Shown: positions 35,690 to 43,925 of the stretch, piece after piece | How the letters are laid out: every line of letters begins with the position of its first letter | Position numbering within the stretch: the stretch's first letter is position 1 | Notes under the pieces: generated by a model | Told to the model about the DNA's origin: nothing | Seen by the model: only the letters and a program-made list of their open reading frames with translations | The model's database searches: none | Position numbers and translations under genes: made by a program | NCBI GenBank assembly: GCA_902793295.1 | Contig: CADBDA010000012.1 | Coordinates: 12,454-76,453 of the forward strand | Length of the DNA stretch: 64,000 nucleotides | Direction of reading: 5' to 3' | From: an uncultured Bacteroidota bacterium | Lineage (GTDB): Bacteria; Bacteroidota; Bacteroidia; Bacteroidales; P3

Positions 35690-36163
35690 TCAATAGATGC
35701 TTTTGATGGTTTGCTGTATGCCGTTGATAATAAAGCTGTCGCCAATGGTTTTCCCTTTGATGGCTTGGTAAATGGGGGTCTGGGCACTGATGGCAAAATA
35801 GTATTGCATGCCTGTGGACGATTCGCTGTCGTTGACTACGAATTTGCCGGCTCCGATGCTGAGAAAAAAGCGTTGCTTGTCGGTCTCTACGATGGCTCCA
35901 TGCTCGGCGCGGTCAAAGGGTGGTAGCCGCACGGCTTCCTGCAGGTAACGCAAACTGGCATTGGCGTTGCTCAGCTGCTTGGCATACATGTCTCGGGCAC
36001 GCATCATCTTGGTGCGGTAACTGTCGTAGCGATCTACATTGGCCCCGTAATCGTTGCTTTGTTGCTGGGCGGAATCCATCTCTTGCTTCGCCACATGGGC
36101 GGTGTGCTGCTGATGGGCAATGAGGGCATTGATTACTTTTACTCGTTTTTCTTCTCGTGTCAT
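35690..36163 (-). CDS. GreA/GreB-like protein
   Basis: The 157-residue protein has an N-terminal charged coiled-coil (about residues 1-75) and a C-terminal domain close to the FKBP-like end of GreA/GreB (YFAISAQTPIYQAIKGKTIGDSFII). The acidic GDLSENAEY tip that Gre factors place in the polymerase channel is not recognisable; SNDYGANVDRYDSY is only vaguely similar. A polymerase-binding role in pausing or stress is therefore inferred, not shown. The canonical greA is present elsewhere in the window at 61195. It lies 14 bases upstream of the sialidase. Confidence 0.75.
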   Translation of the reverse strand: MTREEKRVKVINALIAHQQHTAHVAKQEMDSAQQQSNDYGANVDRYDSYRTKMMRARDMYAKQLSNANASLRYLQEAVRLPPFDRAEHGAIVETDKQRFFLSIGAGKFVVNDSESSTGMQYYFAISAQTPIYQAIKGKTIGDSFIINGIQQTIKSIY

Positions 36164-36390
36164 AATAATGTAACGAGTTATTAGGTCATTTATTTTACCG
36201 ATTGGATGCTAAAAATGGGCTCAGCCTGTGGCTGCTGCAAATTCGCCAAATTAAATTTCGTTACTTGTGTATCAAGTCTTTGAATCGCTTTTCGTCCAAT
36301 TCCATAATTTAATTGCCGTTCGTTTTGACATATTAGACGCAGTGAATGGGCAAATCACAACAAGAGAGGAGCTTTTTAACAGCAAAAATA

Positions 36391-36422
36391 AAAGGGAAGA
36401 ACGTGTGGCGTTCTTCCCTTTT
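36391..36422. terminator. Bidirectional terminator
   Basis: A 13-bp stem (36391-36403 with 36409-36421) with a 5-base loop has A-rich left and T-rich right flanks. It ends the aminotransferase transcript on the minus strand, and could stop plus-strand read-through. Confidence 0.8.
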
Positions 36423-36442
36423 GATTATTGTAGTAAATGTTT

Positions 36443-37660
36443 TTATCTGGTGCGACCGGGGTAAGCCTTCAGGGCCTCTTCGAGGCACTTGATGGCGGCC
36501 TGCAGGTCCTCTTTACAGAGGCAGTAGGTGATGCGAGCCTGATGGCGTCCCTGCTCGGGGTCGACATAGAATCCTGTGGCGGGAGCCAGCATCACGGTGG
36601 CACCGTTGTAGCTGAAGTCCGTCAGAAGCCACTGGCAGAACTTGTCGCTGTCGTCGACGGGCAGGTCAATGACGGTATAGAAAGCACCTTTGGGCATCGG
36701 GCAGTAGCATCCAGGTATCTTGTTGATTCCCTCGACAATGACGTTGCGGCGGGCTACATATTCGGCCTGTACTTTGTCGAAATACTCCTGCGGAGTGTCG
36801 ACGGCTGCCTCGGCGAAAATCTGGCCGAACGACGGAGGCGACAGGCGGGCCTGTGCCAGACGCATAGCGATGGCGTAGACCTCGCTGTTGCGGGTTACCA
36901 TACATCCAACACGGGCGCCGCAGGCGCTATAGCGTTTGGAGACAGAGTCGAACAGAATGGTGTTGCGTTCCAAGCCTTCAAGCTGCATGACGCTGAAGTG
37001 TTTGTGGCCGTCGTAGCAGAACTCGCGATAGACCTCGTCGGCGAAGAGGAAGAGGTCGTACTTCTTCACAAGACCTGCAACCTTTAGCAGCTCCTCGTGG
37101 GTGTAGAGGTAGCCCGTGGGGTTGTTGGGGTTGCAAATCATAATTGCCTTGGTACGAGGGGTTATGACCTTTTCGAAGTCTTCAATCGGAGGCAGAGCGA
37201 AGCCGGTCTTGATGTCGCTGGGGATGGTGACAATCTTGGCGTCGCACAGCTTAGCGAAGGTGTTATAGTTCGTGTAATAGGGCTCGGGGATGATGATTTC
37301 GTCGCCAGGGTTGAGGCATACGGTGAAAGCCATCTGAAGTGCCTCGCTGCCGCCGGTGGTGACGATGACCTGGTTGGGGGTCACGTCAATGCCGTGGCGG
37401 TGATAGTAGTTGCACAGGGCACGACGGTAGCTGGGGATGCCGGCCGAATGGCTGTATTCCAGCACGCCTTTCCAATCTGGCAGTTCGCGGGCCTTGTCGG
37501 CCAAAGCGGCCAGGGCTCCTTTGGGAGTCTCGATGTCAGGCTGACCGATGTTGAGATGATATACGTGGATTCCGCGCTCTTTGGCTGCGTCCGAGAAGGG
37601 GACGAGTTTACGGATGGCAGACTGAGGCAGCTCATTGCCTTTCTTTGAAATTTGCGGCAT
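36443..37660 (-). CDS. Pyridoxal-phosphate aminotransferase, class I
   Basis: The 405-residue protein belongs to the AspB-like class I/II aminotransferases. It has the substrate segment LNIGQPDIETP near residue 36, a PLP-binding GGSEAL turn near residue 105, the conserved NPNNPTG near 182, DEVY near 217 and the Schiff-base lysine in SVSKRYSACGARVG near residue 250. Substrate specificity (aspartate, aromatic or methionine-type) cannot be decided. The gene follows the DUF1573 gene by 24 bases on the same strand. Confidence 0.92.
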   Translation of the reverse strand: MPQISKKGNELPQSAIRKLVPFSDAAKERGIHVYHLNIGQPDIETPKGALAALADKARELPDWKGVLEYSHSAGIPSYRRALCNYYHRHGIDVTPNQVIVTTGGSEALQMAFTVCLNPGDEIIIPEPYYTNYNTFAKLCDAKIVTIPSDIKTGFALPPIEDFEKVITPRTKAIMICNPNNPTGYLYTHEELLKVAGLVKKYDLFLFADEVYREFCYDGHKHFSVMQLEGLERNTILFDSVSKRYSACGARVGCMVTRNSEVYAIAMRLAQARLSPPSFGQIFAEAAVDTPQEYFDKVQAEYVARRNVIVEGINKIPGCYCPMPKGAFYTVIDLPVDDSDKFCQWLLTDFSYNGATVMLAPATGFYVDPEQGRHQARITYCLCKEDLQAAIKCLEEALKAYPGRTR

Positions 37661-37684
37661 AGTTTTGGCGTTTGATGTTGTTTG

Positions 37685-38086
37685 TTATTCTACTTTTCCC
37701 TTGATTTTCAGGGTGGATCGCGATGCGTTCACGGCATTGCTGGTGACCGTGATGGTTTTGGTGAAACTGCCGACATTGTTGGTGTTGTAACGCACTTTGA
37801 TGGTGCCGGTCTTGCCAGGCATGACGGGCTCTTTGGTCCAAGTGGGGGTGGTGCATCCGCAGCTGGCTCTTACTCCGGTCAGAATGAGGGGCTCATTGCC
37901 GTCGTTGGTGAAGGTGAACTCACAGTTGCCGTCACCGCCTTTCTGGATGGTCCCGTAGTTGTGCTCCAACTCGTTAAAGGTGATTTTTGGACCGTTTTTG
38001 GGTGTTTCCTGTGTCTTGTTGTCTTGTGCGTTCAACGTGGTCAGTGCCAGACTGACAAATAAACTTAACAAAAAGAATTTCTTCAT
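37685..38086 (-). CDS. DUF1573 exported protein
   Basis: The 133-residue protein has a signal peptide (MKKFFLLSLFVSLALTTLNAQ) and one DUF1573 immunoglobulin-like domain: ELEHNYGTIQKGG, then the conserved RASCGCTTPTW cysteine turn, then KVRYNTNNVGSF. DUF1573 proteins are abundant in Bacteroidetes and are thought to be periplasmic or surface structural modules; no enzymatic role is known. It is the first gene before the aminotransferase, with a -7 element at 38129-38137. Confidence 0.9.
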   Translation of the reverse strand: MKKFFLLSLFVSLALTTLNAQDNKTQETPKNGPKITFNELEHNYGTIQKGGDGNCEFTFTNDGNEPLILTGVRASCGCTTPTWTKEPVMPGKTGTIKVRYNTNNVGSFTKTITVTSNAVNASRSTLKIKGKVE

Positions 38087-38128
38087 GATAAATGTTTTTT
38101 TTGTGTTTCAGTTTCCTTTTTTTATCGT

Positions 38129-38137
38129 GCAAAAATA
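38129..38137 (-). promoter_or_regulatory. -7 promoter element of the DUF1573/aminotransferase unit
   Basis: TATTTTTGC on the minus strand fits the Bacteroidetes consensus, leaving a leader of about 35 bases. The divergent element for the vor/kor genes is 160 bases away in the same gap. Confidence 0.6.
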
Positions 38138-38297
38138 CACTTTTTTTTCTTCCCATAACTTTTTGGTCTCTTTTTTATTGTGTTTTTTTGATTTTTTATG
38201 TTTTCCTCAAATCACGTGTTTTTACACCCGAAAAGTCTGTTTTGGTGCATAAAATAAATTATTTTCAAAAAATGGGCGCTGTTTTAAATATTATTAG

Positions 38298-38306
38298 TAT
38301 CTTTGC
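38298..38306 (+). promoter_or_regulatory. -7 promoter element of the vor/kor operon
   Basis: TATCTTTGC is a full match to TAnnTTTGC, with a leader of about 50 bases before the ferredoxin ATG. Confidence 0.65.
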
Positions 38307-38362
38307 AAACTTGATTGTGCAAACTAATTCTTTGTAAATATTAATCGTATAAAACTAACATT

Positions 38363-38581
38363 ATGGCATTTAAAGGACAAATTGTTATCGATACCGAGCG
38401 CTGCAAAGGCTGCGGAGTATGCCTCGAGGCTTGCCCCATGCACTGCATCGAACTATCGAAAAATGTGAACGGAAAGGGTTATAACTATACCCATACCGTC
38501 AATGACAACTGCATCGGTTGCGCTTCCTGCGCAATTGTGTGCCCGGATGGTGTAATCTCCGTCTACAAAGTAAAATGTTAA
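38363..38581 (+). CDS. 2-oxoacid:ferredoxin oxidoreductase, ferredoxin (delta) subunit
   Basis: The 72-residue protein has two 4Fe-4S motifs of ferredoxin type, CKGCGVCLEACP near residue 14 and CIGCASCAIVCP near residue 51. It transfers electrons from the catalytic subunits to ferredoxin. It heads a four-gene unit in the order delta, alpha, beta, gamma. Such small subunits belong to VOR/KOR-type enzymes of anaerobes. Confidence 0.93.
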   Translation: MAFKGQIVIDTERCKGCGVCLEACPMHCIELSKNVNGKGYNYTHTVNDNCIGCASCAIVCPDGVISVYKVKC

Positions 38582-38602
38582 ACAAGTAAAATGTGAAATA
38601 AA

Positions 38603-39685
38603 ATGGCAAAAGAACTCAAATTAATGAAGGGCAATGAGGCTATTGCCCGCGCTATGATTGCCAGCGGTACGGATGGCTATTTCGGCTATCCTATCACCCC
38701 GCAGTCGGAAGTTATGGAAACACTTATGGCCGAGAAACCGTGGGAAACAACTGGTATGGTTGTCCTCCAAGCTGAATCGGAACTTGCCTCTATCAACATG
38801 GTCTACGGCGGCGCTGCTACGGGTAAAAAGGTTGCCACTTCCTCCTCCTCCCCCGGAATCTCGCTGATGGCTGAAGGCCTCACCTATCTTGCCGGTGCTG
38901 AAATCCCCTGCGTCGTGATGAACGCTATGCGTGGCGGCCCCGGTCTGGGTACCATCCAGCCCGCTCAGAGCGACTATTTCCAGAGCACCAAGGGCGGCGG
39001 ACACGGCGACTATCAGCTCTATGTCCTCGCTCCCTCTTCGGTTCAGGAAATGTACGACTTCGTCTTCGACGCTTGGGACATCGCTTTCAAGTATCGTAAC
39101 CCGGTCCTCATCCTCACCGATGGCGCTATCGGCCAGTGCATGGAAAAATGCTACACCCGCGACTATGTTCCTCGCTGGACCGAGGAAGAACGCCGCGCTA
39201 AGGCTCCTTGGGGCACCTGGGGCAAACCCGCCAACCGTCCCCACAACATCATCACCTCTCTTGAACTCGATTCCGCTCGTCAGGAAGTCTTCAACCAGAA
39301 ACTGCAGAAGAAATATGCTCAGATGAAAGAGGAAGATGTTCGCTTCGAAGCCCTCAACTGCGACGACGCTGACTATATCTTCGTCGCCTATGGCACCTCC
39401 GCTCGTATCTGCATGAAGTCGATGCAGCTCGCTCGCGAAAAAGGCCTGAAGGTCGGTCTGCTCCGCCCCATCACCCTTTATCCCTTCCCGACCAAACAGA
39501 TCGCCGAATTGGCTACCCGCGTCAAAGGTATGCTCTGCGTCGAAATGAGCGCCGGCCAGATGATCGAGGATGTGAAACTCGCAGCCGATTGCAAGATTCC
39601 TATCGAACACTACGGCCGCTTCGGTGGTATCATCCCCACTCCTGAAGAAGTTCTTGAAGCAATGGAAACTAAAATCGTTAAATAA
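38603..39685 (+). CDS. 2-oxoacid:ferredoxin oxidoreductase, alpha subunit (VorB/KorA-like)
   Basis: The 360-residue subunit has the conserved opening GNEAIARAMIASGTDGYFGYPITPQSE and the GGPGLGTIQPAQSDYF substrate region. The C-terminal Rossmann-like transketolase domain ends near EHYGRFGG. It binds the oxoacid and CoA side of the complex that converts branched-chain 2-oxoacids (VOR) or 2-oxoglutarate (KOR) to acyl-CoA and reduced ferredoxin. The VOR versus KOR choice cannot be made from sequence alone. It is followed by the beta gene seven bases later. Confidence 0.92.
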   Translation: MAKELKLMKGNEAIARAMIASGTDGYFGYPITPQSEVMETLMAEKPWETTGMVVLQAESELASINMVYGGAATGKKVATSSSSPGISLMAEGLTYLAGAEIPCVVMNAMRGGPGLGTIQPAQSDYFQSTKGGGHGDYQLYVLAPSSVQEMYDFVFDAWDIAFKYRNPVLILTDGAIGQCMEKCYTRDYVPRWTEEERRAKAPWGTWGKPANRPHNIITSLELDSARQEVFNQKLQKKYAQMKEEDVRFEALNCDDADYIFVAYGTSARICMKSMQLAREKGLKVGLLRPITLYPFPTKQIAELATRVKGMLCVEMSAGQMIEDVKLAADCKIPIEHYGRFGGIIPTPEEVLEAMETKIVK

Positions 39686-39692
39686 GACAATC

Positions 39693-40472
39693 ATGGCAAA
39701 TTTAGATATAGTAAAACCTGAAAACCTGGTTTACCAAAAATCAAAGGTCCTGACCGATGCCGTTATGCACTATTGCCCGGGCTGCGGCCACGGTACGGCT
39801 CACCGCATCATCGCTGAGGTCATTGAAGAACTCGGCATCCAAGACAAGACCATCGGTGTCTCCCCTGTGGGATGCTCTGTGATGGCTTACAATTATTTTG
39901 ACGTCGACTTCCAGGAAGCTGCCCACGGTCGTGCTCCTGCTGTTGCTACCGCCATCAAACGTCTCAACCCTGACTGCTACGTGTTTACCTATCAGGGCGA
40001 CGGCGACCTCGCTGCTATCGGTACCGCTGAGACTATCCACGCTTGCAACCGCGGCGAAAACATCACCATGGTGTTCATCAATAACGCTATCTACGGTATG
40101 ACTGGTGGTCAGATGGCTCCTACCACCCTCCTGGGTATGAAGACCGCCACCACTCCTTATGGCCGCGACCAGAAACTCAACGGTTGGCCTTTCCAGGTGA
40201 CCGAACTGCTCGCCCAGCTGCCCGGCACCTACTACGTGACCCGTCAGAGCGTCCACACCCCCGCCAATGTCCGCAAGGCTAAAGCTGCCCTCAAAAAGGC
40301 TTTCGAAAACCAGAAACTTCAGAAGGGCGTCAGCTTCGTCGAAATCGTCTCCAGCTGCAACTCCGGTTGGAAGATGACCCCGGTCCAGGCTAACAAGTGG
40401 ATGGAAGAGAACATGTTCCCGCAATATCCGCTCGGCGATATCAAGGTCGATGGCGAACTGGTTAAGAAATAA
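39693..40472 (+). CDS. 2-oxoacid:ferredoxin oxidoreductase, beta subunit (VorA/KorB-like)
   Basis: The 259-residue subunit binds thiamine diphosphate. It has CPGCGHG near residue 29 and the ThDP fold GDGDLAAIGTAETIHACNRG with NNAIYGMTGGQ near residue 130. The ATG at 39693 is chosen over a longer frame that overlaps the alpha gene, since MANLDIVKP begins the conserved part. It forms the active site with the alpha subunit, and is followed by the gamma gene after 54 bases. Confidence 0.93.
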   Translation: MANLDIVKPENLVYQKSKVLTDAVMHYCPGCGHGTAHRIIAEVIEELGIQDKTIGVSPVGCSVMAYNYFDVDFQEAAHGRAPAVATAIKRLNPDCYVFTYQGDGDLAAIGTAETIHACNRGENITMVFINNAIYGMTGGQMAPTTLLGMKTATTPYGRDQKLNGWPFQVTELLAQLPGTYYVTRQSVHTPANVRKAKAALKKAFENQKLQKGVSFVEIVSSCNSGWKMTPVQANKWMEENMFPQYPLGDIKVDGELVKK

Positions 40473-40526
40473 TCAGACCCATCCTTATCAACGTATCAAC
40501 AGTTAAACGTTAAAACAATTAAAATT

Positions 40527-41078
40527 ATGACAGAAGAAATAATTATCGCCGGTTTTGGTGGTCAGGGCGTCCTCTCTATGGGTAAAATCCTTGCCTACTC
40601 TGGCGTTATGGAAGATAAAGAAGTGCTCTGGATGCCTTCCTACGGCCCCGAGCAGCGCGGTGGTACTGCCAACGTCACCGTTATTGTCAGCGACGAGCGC
40701 ATCTCTTCGCCGATTATCAGCAAATTCGATACCGCTATCGTGCTCAATCAGCAGTCTCTCGACAAATTTGAGAAGAGCGTGAAACCTGGCGGCCTCCTCA
40801 TCTATGACCCCAATGGCATCACCCACGAACCGACGCGTCGCGACATCAATATCTATAAGATCCCCGCAACCGAAAAGGCAACCGAAAAGGGTATTGCTAA
40901 GGTGTTCAATATGATCGTCCTCGGTGGTTTCCTCAAACTGAAACCCATCGTCGGAAGCGAATTCATCCACAAAGGTCTCGAGAAATCTCTGCCCGCTCGT
41001 CATCACAACCTCATTCCGCAGAACGAAGAGGCTATCGAACTCGGCAAGGGCCTTATCGAACCTGTGTTCACCCTCTAA
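40527..41078 (+). CDS. 2-oxoacid:acceptor oxidoreductase, gamma subunit
   Basis: The 183-residue protein matches the gamma family: the opening IIIAGFGGQGVLSMGKIL, then MPSYGPEQRGGTANVTV near residue 37, and SPIISKFDTAIVLNQ. It completes the delta-alpha-beta-gamma complex and contacts CoA. A GC-rich terminator at 41141-41170 closes the operon. Confidence 0.93.
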   Translation: MTEEIIIAGFGGQGVLSMGKILAYSGVMEDKEVLWMPSYGPEQRGGTANVTVIVSDERISSPIISKFDTAIVLNQQSLDKFEKSVKPGGLLIYDPNGITHEPTRRDINIYKIPATEKATEKGIAKVFNMIVLGGFLKLKPIVGSEFIHKGLEKSLPARHHNLIPQNEEAIELGKGLIEPVFTL

Positions 41079-41140
41079 TCGGATTTGCTTTGGGTGATTA
41101 CCCAAACGCTCCGTTGGGTGCAATCCAATTGCAGCCATTA

Positions 41141-41170
41141 AAGGTCGCCCGCCATGCGGGCGACCTTTGT
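41141..41170 (+). terminator. Rho-independent terminator of the vor/kor operon
   Basis: A 12-bp stem (41141-41152 with 41156-41167), GC-rich, with a 3-base loop, runs into TTTGT. Confidence 0.8.
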
Positions 41171-41191
41171 AATTGATGTAAATGCTTTTCA

Positions 41192-41701
41192 ATGAAACAA
41201 ACTACATTGTGCTATCTCGAACGCGACGGTCAGTATTTGATGCTTCACCGCGTAAAAAAACAAAACGATGCCAGCCACGACAAATGGATTGGGGTAGGAG
41301 GGAAGTGCGAAACCGATGAAAGCCCCGATGAATGTATGTTACGTGAAGTGCATGAGGAAACGGGCCTTACGGTAACTTCTTGGCGCTATCGCGGCATCGT
41401 CACTTTTATCTCCGATATTTGGCCTTGTGAGTATATGCATCTGTTCACCGCTGACCGTTGGCATCAGGACGACTTACTGCCTGATAACGATGCGGAGGTG
41501 TGGGATTTGCCTGATTGCGACGAGGGCGATTTGCAATGGGTCGAAAAAGAGCGTCTCTTCGACCTTACGCTGTGGCCGGGCGACCGTATCTTCCTGCGTC
41601 TGATAATGGATCCGGAGCGGCCTTTTTTCTCCCTCAAATTGGTCTATAGGGGCGACGATCTCGTCGCTGCCAAATTGGACGGCAAAGATTTGGCTCTTTA
41701 G
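41192..41701 (+). CDS. Nudix hydrolase, MutT-like
   Basis: The 169-residue protein has a full Nudix box from residue 33 (GGKCETDESPDECMLREVHEETG), with the REVHEE metal ligands. The aromatic-rich IWPCEYMHLF segment follows. MutT-like members clean 8-oxo-dGTP from the pool, but other nucleoside diphosphate substrates are equally possible. Single gene 114 bases after the vor/kor operon. Confidence 0.9.
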   Translation: MKQTTLCYLERDGQYLMLHRVKKQNDASHDKWIGVGGKCETDESPDECMLREVHEETGLTVTSWRYRGIVTFISDIWPCEYMHLFTADRWHQDDLLPDNDAEVWDLPDCDEGDLQWVEKERLFDLTLWPGDRIFLRLIMDPERPFFSLKLVYRGDDLVAAKLDGKDLAL

Positions 41702-42032
41702 ACGTTATTTGCTTCTGTGTCTAATGCTCCAACGCAGGCTGACCAGTGTGTTGGCGTGGATTTTGTGTCTGTAATCGTTTGCAGCGTCAGAAATGATTGC
41801 CTGAATGGCCAGATGAACTTTGTCGTTGGCAATGTAGCGTGTTTTGCAGATGCTTATGGGTCGATCGACGGCATTGAATGTGATTTCACCTATGCTAAGC
41901 ATCAGTTTGTCTGTCGCCAGCCATCGAAAGAACAACTCAAAATCTATTGTGTTGTTGACGTGGTATGCATTAATGCTGTATTCGTTACACGAAAATCCTA
42001 ACGCGTAGTCTTATAATCTTACATGGAAAAAC
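41702..42032. other. Gap with no confident gene
   Basis: This stretch lies between the Nudix gene and the terminator of the small protein at 42088-42222. On the minus strand it reads open from about 42010 to 41705, about 100 codons, without an ATG. The translation looks protein-like, so it could be the remnant of an inactivated gene, but no family was recognised. A plus-strand frame is open as well. I see no tRNA or repeat. Confidence 0.3.
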
Positions 42033-42066
42033 AAAAAAAAGCATCGAATTTTATTCGATGCTTTTT
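42033..42066 (-). terminator. Rho-independent terminator of the small protein gene
   Basis: A 9-bp stem (42041-42049 with 42053-42061), extended by A-T pairs, has a 3-base loop and a run of eight T on the minus strand. It lies 22 bases after the stop of the 44-residue protein. Confidence 0.85.
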
Positions 42067-42087
42067 AATCAAGAAGTGATATAGGGT

Positions 42088-42222
42088 TTATTCAGCGTTA
42101 ATGATGGCTTTGTGAACAGCGTTCCAGCCAGCAGCATTCAAACCCCAGTTGTTCGTGGAGTTCTTATTGCCCTGAACTCTCACTTTTCTTCTCTTTACTT
42201 TTTTGTTAGCATTGATACCCAT
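42088..42222 (-). CDS. 44-residue cationic protein, unrecognised
   Basis: This reading frame is short. It starts at ATG 42222 and ends with TAA at 42088. The product begins MGINANKKVKRRKVRVQGN and ends with a tryptophan-containing helix-like part (NNWGLNAAGWNAVHKAIINAE). The N-terminal half carries about eight Lys/Arg within 17 residues. It has its own -7 element (42297-42305), a leader of about 70 bases and its own strong terminator. This supports a real transcript, with the frame as its likely product. A ribosome-associated protein, a nucleic-acid binder or an antimicrobial peptide would all fit; none is shown. It has no signal peptide. Confidence 0.75.
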   Translation of the reverse strand: MGINANKKVKRRKVRVQGNKNSTNNWGLNAAGWNAVHKAIINAE

Positions 42223-42296
42223 GATATACGATTATTAATTGTTTAACTTTCTGATTCTTAATTTTGTATATCGTTTCTTGGTTTTGGAAACGTCAT

Positions 42297-42305
42297 GCAA
42301 AATTA
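42297..42305 (-). promoter_or_regulatory. -7 promoter element of the 44-residue protein
   Basis: TAATTTTGC on the minus strand fits TAnnTTTG. It lies between the small gene and DUF4301, on the strand of the small gene, and would give a leader of roughly 70 bases. Confidence 0.6.
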
Positions 42306-42367
42306 TACTAAATATTTGACATGCACAAATATTTGATAATAATTTTTGAATTGAATCCTGTAAACAG

Positions 42368-43915
42368 CTATCCCTCAGTGTGTTCTTTTCGTAGCAGGTC
42401 GTTGATGGTCTTCACTGGATTGAATGTGGCTAACGGCACTTCCACAAAGAGGGTTATCCAATCTGCCATGGCTCCGTTCCATAATCCGGGTAGTTCCTGC
42501 GATTTTACGGTTTGGGCGCCCTTTGTCTTTTTGGCGATGAATCCTGTGTCGGGATCCACATACTTTCTCAAATCAAAATAACGTCCTCTGTAGTCACGGG
42601 TGCCACACACCAGGTCGACAGGATTGAAGTGTGTCGACGAACTCAATATGGCTTCCTGACTGGCTTCTTTTCGATTGATTTGGGCTGTTTCGACTATTTG
42701 CAAACTTCTGATTCCATGAGTGTTTTCTGTAAAGAATGGCCCTCCTCCGGGTTCTCCTTGGTTCTTTACCATTCCGCAAATTCTCATGGGCCGGTTCAGT
42801 TTTTGCAGCAGCATTTGAATTTGCTCTTTTTGTGCCATTTTTTCAAACTCTTCGGGAAGGGTGATGTTGAGTTTCCGGGTGGCGAAGTCGGCGATTTTTT
42901 TCAGTTGGCGTTTGTCGACCTTCTGTTGAAGTGCCCTGATGTATTCAAATGTTTGTTTCTGAAGTTCTAGCAAGATTCCGGCGAGCACTTTCTTATAGAT
43001 GATGGTGGTGTGTTTCATCCAGTCTGGAACCACATTGTCTATGTTTTTGATGAAAATGACGTCGGCTCTGCATTCGTTCAGATTTTCAATCAACGCTCCG
43101 TGTCCTGCTGGTCTGAAGGTCAGATTGCCTTCTTCGTCACGTATGGGGTTGTTATACTCGTCTACGGCAATGGTGTCGGTGTAATGTTTTTGCTCTGAAA
43201 ATGTTATATTGAGTTTGATGCCTAGCTCGGACTCGTAATAACGTTTCACTTCTGCCACCTTTTTACGGAATAATGGCCGGTGCTCGGGTGACACGGTGAA
43301 ATGTATTCGTACTTGGTCGCCTTCACTTCTGGCATAATAGGCACCTTCAACGATATGTTCTTCTAAAGCGGTTCTGCTGATGTTCCCGTACCGATGGAAT
43401 TTGAGTAGGCCTTTAGGTAATACACCATATCCAAGGTATTGCTCCTTAAGTAAATAGTTGATAACAGTGGTGAAATCGCCACGGTCCATGTAGTCACCAA
43501 AATCCAGCGAGGAGCGTTCCATGCATGCGTGAAGGTCTTCAAAAAAGGCAAAACTCCTTATGTGCTGCAGGAATTCCTTGACGCTGGGAAACTCTTTTTC
43601 AAAGTTATTGGCTACTCCAAAATAGGTCGAGGAAAATGCGTAAAGGTCTTTGAACATGCGCGTTGCAGCTCCCGATGCGGGAACGAACTTCAGTATCCGT
43701 TTCCGTGTGCTTTCTGCTTTGTATACTTGCTCATAGTGGGCGATGTCCTCGTCACGCAGACGCATGATTCCTCCATTGTCCACTGTTGCTGCCGACAATA
43801 GTTTTGTCTTCGGGAATCCGTTGCGAAAATTCTGTAGCTGCTGTTCTACTTTTTGGGCGGTAAGACCCATGCTTGCAATCTGTTGCAGATCTTTTTCAGA
43901 GAACTCTTCCTTCAT
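42368..43915 (-). CDS. DUF4301 protein, nucleotidyltransferase-like
   Basis: The 515-residue soluble protein matches DUF4301. It contains stretches that recall UDP-sugar pyrophosphorylases: VPASGAATRMFKDL near residue 78 (phosphate-loop position), RPAGHGALIENLN near residue 275 and IFIKNIDNVVPD near residue 295. MVKNQGEPGGGPFF near residue 395 also fits a sugar-nucleotide fold. This suggests transfer of a nucleotidyl group, but activity is not established. It follows the lipoprotein gene by ten bases on the same strand and is probably co-transcribed with it. Confidence 0.85.
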   Translation of the reverse strand: MKEEFSEKDLQQIASMGLTAQKVEQQLQNFRNGFPKTKLLSAATVDNGGIMRLRDEDIAHYEQVYKAESTRKRILKFVPASGAATRMFKDLYAFSSTYFGVANNFEKEFPSVKEFLQHIRSFAFFEDLHACMERSSLDFGDYMDRGDFTTVINYLLKEQYLGYGVLPKGLLKFHRYGNISRTALEEHIVEGAYYARSEGDQVRIHFTVSPEHRPLFRKKVAEVKRYYESELGIKLNITFSEQKHYTDTIAVDEYNNPIRDEEGNLTFRPAGHGALIENLNECRADVIFIKNIDNVVPDWMKHTTIIYKKVLAGILLELQKQTFEYIRALQQKVDKRQLKKIADFATRKLNITLPEEFEKMAQKEQIQMLLQKLNRPMRICGMVKNQGEPGGGPFFTENTHGIRSLQIVETAQINRKEASQEAILSSSTHFNPVDLVCGTRDYRGRYFDLRKYVDPDTGFIAKKTKGAQTVKSQELPGLWNGAMADWITLFVEVPLATFNPVKTINDLLRKEHTEG

Positions 43916-43925
43916 TTCCTTTCGT

